The translations under genes and the position numbers were made by a program. Of a stretch of DNA of 64,000 nt, positions 39,695 to 55,334 are shown piece after piece. The first letter of the stretch is position 1. Every line of letters starts with the position of its first letter. This stretch comes from Epiperipatus broadwayi (Eukaryota; Onychophora; Udeonychophora; Euonychophora; Peripatidae): the NCBI GenBank assembly GCA_028023455.1, contig JAQFVV010006732.1:124001-188000 (forward strand). The letters are read 5' to 3'. Below the pieces are notes generated by a model that was not told where the DNA came from, did not search any database, and worked only from the letters and a program-made list of their open reading frames with translations.

Positions 39695-41211
39695 GAGAAA
39701 AATGTTAAAAGGAAATGGACATGGAAGCATCCAAATGAAGGTACAGCAGAATTGGATTATATTTTGACTAACAGGAAATACATATTTCAAGATTGTAATG
39801 TTCTTAATAAATTTAACACAGGAAGTGATCATCGACTAGTAAGGTGTAAGATACATGTTAATGTAAAACTAGAGAGACAAAAATTATTAAGAAAAACAAT
39901 ATTTACAGTTGATATTCCTAATCTTCAGAAACATTCTAATGAATTTAAATTAGAACTTACAAATAGGTTTAAAGTATTAGGAGATTTTGAACATGATTCA
40001 GATTTGAATGAAATTAATATGAAAATAACTGATACACTTTTAAAAACTGCAACAAACATAGCTGGTAGAAAAAAGCAGCAATTGACTAATAAAATTTCTA
40101 CTGAGACTAGAAAATTTATGAAGAAAATAAGGAATATGAAGATATACAAAAATGATCCATTAAAAAGAATTGAATATCTCGAATTTTGTAAAATGGTGCG
40201 GAAAAGAGTTGAAAATGATATAAGAAAGTATAACTGTGAACTAGCAAGGAAAGCTGTAGAAGAAAATAAAAGTCTTAAGAATGTAAAACAACATTTTGGT
40301 ATTGGTAGGAAATTTATATCTGCAATAAGAAAAAAAGATGGAATTATTACTAAAAAGAGATATGACATCATGAAATTGGTAGAAGATTTTTATCACGAAT
40401 TATATAGTAATAAAGAACAAGTATCTCCTATATCTATTACATCTTCCAAATTGCCCATAATTTTAAATGAAGAAGTGAGACATGCAATTAAATGTATGAA
40501 GAAAGGAAAGGCTCCAGGTAATGATGGAATTATAATTGATATATTAAAAGAAGCAGGTGAAGAAATAGAAATTTTTTTAGCAAAGTTATATACCAAATGT
40601 CTAAATGATAAAGATGTACCGGATGATTGGAAGAATGCAGTAATAATATTAATATTTAAAAAAGGTGATAAAGAAGATATTAGAAATTACAGACCTATCA
40701 GCCTTTTATCAGTTTTATATAAAATTTTTACCAAGATAATTACAACTCGTCTACAGAGAACATTGGATTTCCACCAACCAAGAGAACAAGCTGGATTTAA
40801 AAGTGGTTTTAGTACAGTAGATCATATCCAGGTATTGAGAGAAGTTATAGAAAGGACAAATGAATATGAGTTGCCATTATGCTTAGGATTTGTAGATTAT
40901 GAAAAGGCATTTGATTCTATAAACATTTCTTCAGTGATTAAAGCATTGGATCATCAAGGTATAGATCCAGGATATTGTCATATTTTAAAGAATATTTATA
41001 AAAATGCAACAGCAACAATTAGATTACATAATGATACTGGGAAAGTCAACATTGAGAAAGGTGTAAGACAAGGTGACTCCATATCTCCAAAACTTTTTAC
41101 AGCAGTGCTGCATGAAGTATTTTGTGGATTAAAATGAATAACTAAAGGAGTGAAAGTAAATGGTGATTATTTAAGTCATTTAGATTTCGCAGATGATGTA
41201 GTTGTTTTTTT
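39695..41211 (+). pseudogene. RTE LINE, reverse transcriptase domain
   Basis: In frame 39752-41137 the RT motifs appear in order: KKGKAPGNDGI, DWKNAVIILIFKKGDK, NYRPISLLSVLYKIFTKII, REQAGFKSGFSTVDHIQV and GFVDYEKAFDSI (motif A). VRQGDSISPKLF is motif B. A TGA at 41135-41137 interrupts the frame after CGLK. The catalytic FADD follows at 41186-41197 (LDFADDVVVF). A seven-T run at 41205-41211 holds a second frameshift into the 41202-41915 frame. The sequence closely resembles BovB/RTE ORF2 proteins, often annotated in invertebrates as craniofacial development protein 2-like. Confidence 0.93.
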
Positions 41212-41917
41212 CAAATAATCCTTCAGATCTGCAGGAAATGTTGCAGGAATTATCAGATGAAAGTAGGAAAGTAGGACTAAAGATAAATGTTAAAAAGACT
41301 AAAGTAATGTTTAATCGATTTGCTCAAAATATGAAAATAAAGATTGATTATGATGAAGTAGAAGAAGTTAACAGTTACAAATACCTTGGTCAGATTATTA
41401 ATACAGATGAAAACATAATGGAGGAAATTAATCATAGAATTAAACTTGGTTGGAGTGCTTTTGGAAGAAATAACTTGATACTAAAAGGAAATATGCTTAT
41501 GTGTTTGAAAAGAAAGGTTTTTAACAAATGTGTTTTACCAGTTCTTACTTATGGATCTGAGACTTGGACACTTAATAGAAGAGCAATTCAGAGACTTCAG
41601 ACCACTCAAAGAAGTATGGAGAGATGTATGTTGGGAGTAACAAGAAGAAATCATAAATGCAATGTATGGGTAAGAGAACAAACAGGTGTTACTGACCTCA
41701 TTGAAAAAATTAAAAGATTGAAGTGGAGTTGGGCTGGACATATTGTTAGAAGAGATGATAATAGATGGACAATTGAAATTTTAAACTGGATTCCAAGAGA
41801 TTGTAAAAGACCCAGAAAGGGACCACATGTGAGATGGATGGATGAAATAAGAAAGTGTGCAGGGGTGATGTGGAGAAGAAAAGCTAAAGATCAGAGAAGA
41901 TGGATTAAACTTTGAGA
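41212..41917 (+). pseudogene. RTE LINE, C-terminal domain
   Basis: This is the continuation of RT thumb and C-terminal region. It shows NSYKYLGQIIN, LKRKVFNKCVLPVLTYGSET, RRNHKCNVWVREQTGV, WAGHIVRRDDNRW and RKGPHVRWMDEIRK, all conserved in RTE ORF2. The TGA ends about 50 bp before the element end, the usual short 3' UTR. Confidence 0.92.
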
Positions 41918-41974
41918 GACCTTCATCCTACAGTCTATTGATAATGGTTGATAATAATGATGATGATATATAAA

Positions 41975-42055
41975 CATCAAATCAAAGAGATTTTTTAAAT
42001 AACAACAAGTGATTTTTAAAATATAAATAGATTTATCGATATTTACAATATATAT
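41975..42055. repeat. Long interspersed repeat, copy 2 (right part)
   Basis: From AACATCAAATCAAAGAG to TTATCGATATTTACAATATA this matches 2021-2108 of copy 1. It ends in an (AT)n run in both copies. Confidence 0.85.
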
Positions 42056-42097
42056 ATATATGGATATCTGTATTTCTTCAAAATAATATAGGTAAAT

Positions 42098-42358
42098 TTG
42101 TTATTATTTAAAAGGGTTCAAAATACAAGACAAAATTTTAAAAATAATGATACTTTATCAGCTTCTGTCTTTTATGTCCATAATAAATCATGTATATATG
42201 GTTTCAATTTTAATTATAACAACGTAAAATATTGGAAACTGAAAGAAATAATAATAAAAGGAAAAGTTAAAGAGGCAATGTTAATATATAAATATAAGCA
42301 AGATTTAATTAATAGGCAAGCAGCAAATGTTAAGATCAAAGAATTATGGGAAGATTGA
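42098..42358 (+). pseudogene. Penelope-like element relic, C-terminal tail
   Basis: An 86-codon open frame aligns with the tail of the PLE at 35805-36062. It shows VFYVHNKSCIYGFNFNYNNV against VFFDHEKTCNYKFAFNSNEI, then KEAMLIYKYKQDLINRQA against KEAILIDKYKNDVINRQS. The GIY-YIG signature itself is missing, so the copy is truncated. It is followed by a hammerhead relic and an (AT)n tract, the same order as at 36 kb. Confidence 0.85.
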
Positions 42359-42403
42359 CATCATGGAATTATGGGAAAGCTGACATTTTTTTTAAAGTGA
42401 TAG

Positions 42404-42437
42404 TTGACAAAAACTACAAGTTAGTTGAAAGCACTTC
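42404..42437 (+). ncRNA. Degenerate hammerhead ribozyme motif of PLE
   Basis: TTGACAA (core, two positions off CUGANGA) is followed by a perfect 5 bp stem II AACTA / TAGTT with a 5 nt loop. GAAA at 42427-42430, GCAC and TTC come next. Stem I can pair GATAG with CTAAG over three base pairs. The stem II sequence is different from that at 36073-36087 yet still pairs. Confidence 0.5.
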
Positions 42438-42496
42438 TAAGTGACGGTTATACATATATTTTTTTATAAACTATTAAGTACTGTATTTCAAATATT

Positions 42497-47119
<4,623 letters not shown>

Positions 47120-47310
47120 TTAAAAGATGCCATTAAAAATTTTTATCCACTTAGGAGTGCTTTCATTATCCCAGTACTGTTTGTCAACTAAAGTTTTGAA
47201 AAGCTAACTTTCCCACAATTGTGTGATCTTAATGTTTGCTGCTTGCCTATTAATTAAGTCATGTTTATATTTGTATATTAGAATAGCTTCCTTTATTTTT
47301 CTTCTATTAT
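47120..47310 (-). pseudogene. Penelope-like element relic, C-terminal tail and 3' flank
   Basis: Minus-strand reading gives EAILIYKYKHDLINRQAANI then LWES, near-identical to the tail at 42270-42355. Downstream, the minus strand contains TTGACAA (47187-47181) and GAAAGCACTCC (47164-47154), the same hammerhead-like block as at 42404. Stem I pairs TTTAG with CTAAG here; stem II is degenerate. No (AT)n tract follows. Confidence 0.75.
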
Positions 47311-50300
47311 ATATATTCTAACCTCCCCCATGCATTCTCACCCCAAAATATACTGTTTATTACGAATATTACAGGTTCTAGCTCAGTTAACAAATAAATA
47401 AATGAAATATTCAGCATTAATTAAAATGATTACTAGCTCTAATTTTAAAATACAAATACGGTTCAATTTTAAAATGAATTAACAAATATTTACTATTTTC
47501 ATGAGACATGGAGTGACAATACAGGGAATGAGATAGACTACATTGAGCTATTATCCACACGATACTACCTCAATGGCATAAGAACACTATCCCCCCTTTT
47601 TACTATACCAAATAACTAACTCATAGTATTTTTACGACTTTCTGAGCTCTATTCACTACGATTAAAATAATAATCATATCTTAAACTTCTTTATAACAAG
47701 AATCTAGCTCAATTAAATAAAATGAAGTAAAATAAAATAAAATATCAGGTTCATACATTGTATTCTAACTGATTTAAAATTACGGTAGTAAAATATGAAA
47801 AGGGAAATTTATGTCATAATCTACTACACAGCAACTAATAATAATAAAAAATAATAATAACAATAATAATATAATATAATCTTATTTCTTCCTAAATGAA
47901 ATAAATAAATACGTACGTGGTAGTATTTTAATAATCTGACAACAGAATACGTGTGGCAACATTAGCATATAATTTAATGTAATATTGTGGCAACCGACTT
48001 ATGACCAATAAATAATATAAAATTATGATCTTTTAATTTTAACATACCAATAAATTCTCAAAATTATTATAACACTTTTATGTTTACCTTTTGTGCAAAA
48101 TCTATATGTCTGTTTCAATTATAAATGTATCATGATTTCATGCATCCATGTGGAGAAATAACAACTCGGACACAAAAACTTTAAAACAAATTTAAAACAA
48201 AGTTTATTAACAACATAAATAAATTAACAATATTTTTACACTATATACATTGGATATCCCTTACTTTCATATCTCAACTTAGTTTATTAGTTTATAAAAT
48301 GAAATCAAAATATTATTTACTTTTCCTAGTTAAATCTTTTTTTTTTTTAACACTTAAGAAAATACAGTATTATTACTTGATTTATTATTATGGTTAGCTT
48401 ATTACAAAATGCATTTCTTATATGATTATCACAAACACTTTTCATCCCTAATATTATTAAAATTACATTTTTCTGCAAAATTTACATTCGTAATAAAATT
48501 CTACAAAATAACAAAATTTAGTTTCATATTGGTTGTATGGAATCTTACAAAGTCAAAACACTATTCTACATTCGGTATTAGGTTTTTATTATTCATTATC
48601 CGATGTTTATTAATCCTAATATTCTCATTCAAGCCTTACTTCGGATGATATAATTATAACTATTAATATACCATGCACAAGTATATGTTTATTATACCTT
48701 ATTGAATTTTCTCTTGATAAATATGCAATACTCATTCCCTCCAACATTAATATTAAAAAAAAAAAAATTCAAATTTTATTATCACTTTTAAAATACTTGG
48801 TTTAGATTTCTTTTCAAAATCTTATATTCATTTCTGAATTAATTTTACAATGTATTATATGATTCTTTCTCTCTTTATGATATTTTGGACTTTCAATTTT
48901 AAAGTTACACAATTCTATACATTCAAGCAAATAAACTATTCTTACATAAACGATAACATATCTTCAGTTCTATTTTATTCATTATTTCTTTGAAAATATC
49001 TTTCTTACCGATGCAGATTCATGAAATAAGAATAGCGAAGATAGATGCATAGGATCAAAATACAACTTGAATATTACTCGTCATATACCTTGACAATCAT
49101 GGCACAGTAAATTAAAAGACACTATAGAGGAGTAACCTTTACCTGTCTACCAACCTCTATCATAGGAACGATGCTAAAGCTATTTCTTCAGCTTTATTCT
49201 AACATCAAAAGTTTAAAGATATGCAAACACTGTCCAAACCATATGTGTTCAGTCATAGGACTTAGTTAACTATACTAAACCACACAAAACTAAATATGAT
49301 CCAAATCCCTTATATTTTCCTATTTCTTAAAAAAACACATCATCTTGGTTTCCTCTCCACTAGTACTTCCAAGTCACTATCCGATCTTATTTCTCAAGAT
49401 TTTTTTCTATACTGTACATCGACAAATACATATCTGCATTACTAACAATAATAAAATTCATTGATATTTTAAAACTATTCCACTGTTCTATAAGAAAATC
49501 TTTTTACTACTTTCCTCCGTATATTTAATCATATACAAACTATTTAAATATCTGAATACTTTATCACATGAAAGTTCAAAAGAATCACACAATTGTTCTG
49601 TTAAATTATATTATTAATATACTTTAAATAAATTGTTGCATGCATATTCCGAATTACTCCTATCTCATTATATGTTAAAATGTTGCATAAAATGTGTGCA
49701 TATAATTAAGACTTTCACACTTCATTCTTAGGTCAATAGATGATCTAAAAAAATACATTATGCATTATAAATAACTATTAAAATTACCAAACGACCTTTA
49801 TCTCTTCAATCGCGTTCCGTAGGCTTCACCATCCATTTGATCCTTGTAGATATAAGATTCACATCCATACACTTTATTTTAAACACTATTTCTATAATTT
49901 TATCAAGCTATTATATTTAAATTTTAATATTACTAAATTTATGTTTTATGTTTTCCCTAATCTCACATAACATTTTATTTTTAAAATAAATTAGTAAAAA
50001 ATATTCAAACTATATTTACTGTACTCCTTCATCAAATTTTCCTGAAAACCGTTCATACTAAAGCCAAAAAAAAAAAATTATTTATCATTTCTTTTATATT
50101 CACTTAATGTTCCTCTCCCTGCTTGTTCAATTTTAAGGTAAAATCAAATATTACTTCATTCAATAAATTCTCATGAATGATAATCCTTGGTTTTTATAAT
50201 ATTTAATACAATTATTAATTATGATATTAGTTAATCCCGTAAAGAAAACTTCTAAATATTCTCTTCTAATATTTCTTGCTAATATTTTCTCCTGCACGAC

Positions 50301-51981
50301 TTTTACGATGCATCTTCTCAGTACTTTGATTTAAATATTCAATAAAACTTTTCTGTTTCCATGGATTCATTTCATTAAGTAAATTAGATTTATAGTTTCC
50401 AAATCTTTATCTTTATTAATCATTTCTCTAATGAACACTTTATAATAATTTTACTTCTTCTTAGAGAAAGTTTTTCTGTTCCTTTTTCATAAAAACACAA
50501 TAGCTCTTTCATATTATTATTCTGTAACTTTTTTCCTTCTTTTAAAATTCTGGTACTATATACTTTGTAATGTTTCCTTTAAAAAGACAAACATTCTTTC
50601 TCCATTATAACTTTTACATAACTTTTTCTTTATGATATACGCATCTTAATTTTTCCATAGAGAAGAATAAAAAAAAAACTTCGGAGTAGCCTTTTAAAAT
50701 TGTGCGTCTTAATTTTTCCTGATGGCAAATAACTTTTCTTTTAAGTTTTCTGTATAATGTCCAAATTATATTTATCTGAGTTCTAATGATTTCCTGGTTG
50801 ATAACAAACAAACTGTATTCAAGGCACTTTACAATTATTTTTACTTTATCAATACTTTTAGGTACTTTTTTCTGTAGTATTTCCATTTTACTGCAAGGTT
50901 TCGGCTAAACTTGAATAAAAATCCTGGTAAGAAATCTTTTAAATTAGCCTTCCTTTTAAAGGCAGTTCAAAATATTATATTTTAAAACAAAACTTTTAAA
51001 ATAAATACAAATTTTTTTAAAATTATAACACTTTTCTAGCTTACAATCTTATACAGCTAAAAATATGTTCCTCCTTCCTTTACTTACACATTCCTTCTCC
51101 TGCTCTATCTAATTCCTATTTTTCATCTGCTAAAATACCTCCATTGATTGGTTAATGACTTTTTAGCGTGAACAAATTTACACATTTTTAGTTTTATAAT
51201 AGATTAAACTTTTTAAAATAAAGAATTTATGACGTCATGTTTTAAAATATTACTTAGAATAGTATTTTTAAACTCAATTATAGTTTTATCAAAATCATTT
51301 AAACTTTAAAACAATTATTAAAATAACATTTAATATTTCAACTTTTACTTTAACGATAGATACCAATTACATCTAGTTTTATAATTCACAAACTTTATTA
51401 TTATATTCTAACAAGCGTGTGTGTGAAGGTATATAATATACAGTCACATGATTACTAACTTTATCAGATGATTTTTTTTTTTTTTTTAATTTACGTCTTG
51501 GTCTAAATTACCAAAACTGATATATTATATAAATTTTTGGAAAATAATTTAAAAAATGTAGAACTAAATATAATTCTTGCCATCCCAAAGTTTATTTTAA
51601 AATATATTAGATTAAATTTGAATATTAATTATAATTATAATATTACATATCGCGTTTATTTAATTTATTAGTTTTAAAACATTATAATTGAATTGTTAAT
51701 ATACTTTTAACTATTTATAGCTGTATTATTTTATATGGCCAGCTTTTACAACCATAAGCAAGGATATAATTAAGCTTTATTTAACTGTTTTTTTAAAATA
51801 ATCCATTACACTTTTATATACCAGGTAATTTTCAGCCTTAAATTGTACTATAAAATCTAATCGATCATACAATTATCAATATATTACACAAATGTATTTT
51901 AAAATTTAAAATTTTTTTTTAGCAATTGACCATTCTACCTTATTATGACCTATAGATAAGGGCACAATATATATATATATA
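47311..51981. other. Unassigned AT-rich stretch, 4.7 kb
   Basis: The plus strand is T/C-rich over much of 48300-51100 but no domain is recognisable. The 90-codon minus-strand ORF at 50614-50886 is unsupported. A local self-complementary run surrounds AACTTTAAAACAAATTTAAA near 48178. Confidence 0.5.
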
Positions 51982-54900
51982 GTAACCAGTTAGATTACAT
52001 AGCATACACAAACATAGTGTGTGTGCATAAATATATATGTAAAATAAAGGAAAAGTAGAAATAAACAGAGAATAAATTTTTGTAGATATTTTTCTATATT
52101 TTCTAAAATAAAATAACAATAAGTAAGTAGGGTTAAATAACTTTGGGTTGAAAATAATATTTTATTGTAAAATTAAATATTTTAAAAAGGTCTGATATAT
52201 ATTATTTGTATTTATAATTTTGAAATGTAAAAACACCATACTTGTTTTGGAAATTTTTTAAATTAATTAAAACATGTATGTTTTCAAAGGGATTAGAAAG
52301 ATAAAATAAAAAACTCTCATTTTCAATCAAGGTGTTATTATCACCTTAGATGATTCTATAAAAGGGCTGATAACAAAATTAGCTCCAGTCTGGATATTGA
52401 TTTTTGAAGAGAGCAGTCTGGATAAACAGTCAGCAGAAACAAAGTTGGTTACAATATTTTGTTGCAACTTGATAAAGTGTAGCAGTTGATTTTAGCTGGC
52501 CATAGAATTTGCAGAATGGCTACCAAAAACTGATGTAGATGAAGGCAAGATAGTCAACTGTTTTTCTTAGCAGGAGTTTAAATTCACATGGAGAAAATGA
52601 CCCACTTCTTTGTGCTGAAATTCATAGCCTTAAACATGGAGAAGACAGTTGCTTGCATGAAATCTGCTTGTCTAGAATAATCCTAGACAGTACTACAGAC
52701 CAAGATTTTACATAAATTACATACTTTTACCTGATGATGACAACAAGTCAGAAATTATATTTTTCTGCTGGACCAAAAACCAAGCTTACCAAGAGAAAGC
52801 TTGAAGAAATTGATGTACTCATGCTGCTATTTATCTATACATGCAGGAAACTACAGATAAACACATCTTGTGTATATATAGTGAGTTATTTTATTTTAAT
52901 ATTTCTTAAAAATCATTTTTAAAATTATAAATTAATAATTTAAAGTTAAAACAAACAAGTAACTTTTGCTTCAATTGAAATCTAACAGCAGTTATATATA
53001 ATAATGAAATTTTAAATGATTTCTTTGATCTGGAGTGACAGATATATAAAATGATTTAATTTTTTGTTTATTAAGAAAAAAAAAAGAAACATTTTATATT
53101 TAGAAACCTTGATAATTAATCAACAAGTACCTGTCTAATAAAAGTTGACTTTATTTAGTTTGATAAAAAAAAGAACTTATAAACTGAAACTAAATTTTAA
53201 ATTATATATTTTGTTTATATACACATATATGTAGTAAATTTATGTATGTTTTCCAAATGGAATCAATCAGAAAAATATAACTATTATTGTAACAAATTAA
53301 AATATGTAACTTTTGTCAGTGTGTGAATACATGCACACACACATATGTAAATTTTTTAAACTGTTATAGTATTTTTTTATGTATATGATTGTAATATAAG
53401 TCAATTGTACTGCATATTTATGTGTGCACATATATGTCAATGATTGTCAAATAAAACATACATGCAAATTTTTGATCATTTTTTGTTATTGAATATTAAT
53501 TGTAAATTATAAACTGCACATCTGTGTGCATATATATGTAAACCATAGTAATAATATGAATTGTAAATTGTAATTGTGTAAACTAATGTAACAATTTTAA
53601 TTTTGAATAGTAATTATGTAAATCACCAATGTGGTAATTTTTTTATTGTACAAGACTTAATTTTAATGTATAGCCACATAGACCTTAATTTCAATTTTTT
53701 TTTGTTATTAATAAACTTATATTTAATTGTTAAAAATTGTATCCATCATCTCTTGGTCACATACAGTGATAGAGCTTATTTTCTCTGAACTAGATTCATG
53801 CACGGGATGAATATATAAATGTGAATGTGTACTTAGTGCTTTGCGGCATCCAGAGATAATCAATCATCATCCTGGTTGGTGCAAAAGATAATACTCTTTA
53901 AAGCCCATGCACTATTATCTTTTATTTACTTTAATCTTATTAAAAATTTAAGTTCATAGTTGTCCAGTACAAGTGGCCTGAGCATTGATGATGATCAGCA
54001 TGTTTTAATGTCCCAGCATTATTGTTTTGATTTATGATTATTGTGTATTCTAATGGATGGGCACTAAGCTGGTGCATCCAAATTATGTTTTAAAAATGGC
54101 TCAAACTGGCAAAGGCTCAATAGTTAGTCTGGTCTAAAGAAGATCTATTCCCAAACCAGTTACAAGATTCACTGTTGATTTAGTTGATATTATGGTTCAT
54201 TACTGATGATAAATGGTATTTTGAGTATTACTCATAATTACTTTTACTTTATAATGCTGGTTGATGCATAATTATATGTATAGTTGCTCTTCTGATCCAT
54301 CAATGTCCTCAGAGATTTTTTAATTCATGCTCTTATAAAAATACTTATATTACTTTTATATATACTTCTGTAAACTATTGATATTTGTATTGCATTAAAT
54401 GGACTATGAGTAATGATGTTTTCTCATCCCCAAGTTGAAACATTCCTTTCTTTTGATGCCCCCCCACCCCATTGCAAATGGTTACCTAACTGAGGTCGAT
54501 GATAGTCATTTACTGTGGCAATCATTATAGATGGCTGCCTGATGTATGGCTGTTGATGATCACATAATGGTGATCATCATTTCAAAATTATCAACATGAT
54601 CTCAAACCACACCTGATAAATAAAAAAGGGTGCATTTTATGCAGAATTAATTTTAAAAAATTTCTGTGAAATATGTGAGAAGAGTATTGATGATGATTAT
54701 AAATTATAAAATAGTAATTTTCATGTATGTTTAGAGAGGTTCATGTTTAGAGTTTAAATAGAAAATCAATGATTTTGGAGATTGGATTTGGTGTTTGATT
54801 GTTGAAGTTTGTTTAGCTGTATTTTTAGTTTTGATGATGGATGGAGATTTTTGTCATTGGCTTGAGGATGCAATGTTTTCATGCAACTCTGAGGCTGTTG

Positions 54901-55334
54901 TCTCTCCACTATTTGCTCCAACCTATTTTTTATATTTCATATTGTTTATGATAGGGCAGTTAACATAGTCCTACCATGATTCCAGCCTTTAAGTCTCCAA
55001 AAAAGAAGCAAGGTATAGTTGTATTTCTCAGCCCACAAGACTCAAAAGAAGCAGGGCATAGTTTTGTATTCTCCAGACCCCCCATGATAGAGGGATTTGC
55101 AATAATTTTGCGTTATCTTTATTATGAGTTGCAGTACTTTATAGTGTCTCATTTGAGGTAGCACTCTTAGTGCTCATGGTGCATTGGTAACAGTCAGATA
55201 TCTGTTAGATCTCTAACAAAATTGATGAGTACATAGATTTGAATGTGAACTTTTTGATTATACATGTAAATTATGTAAAATATTGTTAGATAGGCATTTC
55301 ATTTCTATTTTTTTCTCCCTCAGACTGGGCCAAT
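51982..55334. repeat. Tandem unit 1 of 3 (3,353 bp)
   Basis: It starts GTAACCAGTTAGATTACATA. Landmarks repeated in units 2 and 3 include CAAGTCAGAAATTATATTTT (near 52745) and ATGTAAATCACCAATGTG (near 53617). This unit lacks a ~46 bp stretch present in units 2 and 3 (an internal CAGTCTGGATAATGAATTTG duplication). No supported gene; small ORFs at 52734-52922 and 53603-53788 recur in the other units. Confidence 0.93.

Larger units (their letters stand above)
38667..41965 (+). mobile_element. Full-length RTE-type LINE (defective) with 9 bp target-site duplication
   Basis: The element is 3.3 kb, with a 5' leader of about 330 bp, one ORF2-like coding region and an extremely short 3' end of TGAT-type repeats. 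These are the hallmarks of RTE elements. It is flanked by ATATATAAA at 38658-38666 and 41966-41974. The empty site can be inferred from copy 1 of the host repeat, around 2015-2022, where the flanks are contiguous. Two frameshifts in T-runs and one stop break the coding region. Confidence 0.95.

Noticed and set aside
39402-41741. Minus-strand ORFs inside the RTE element
   Set aside because: They are antisense shadows of the endonuclease and RT coding frames.
53603-53788. Recurring 61-codon ORF (also 57005 and 60424) as a gene
   Set aside because: It is A/T-codon rich, has no motif, and its recurrence is explained by the recent tandem duplication.
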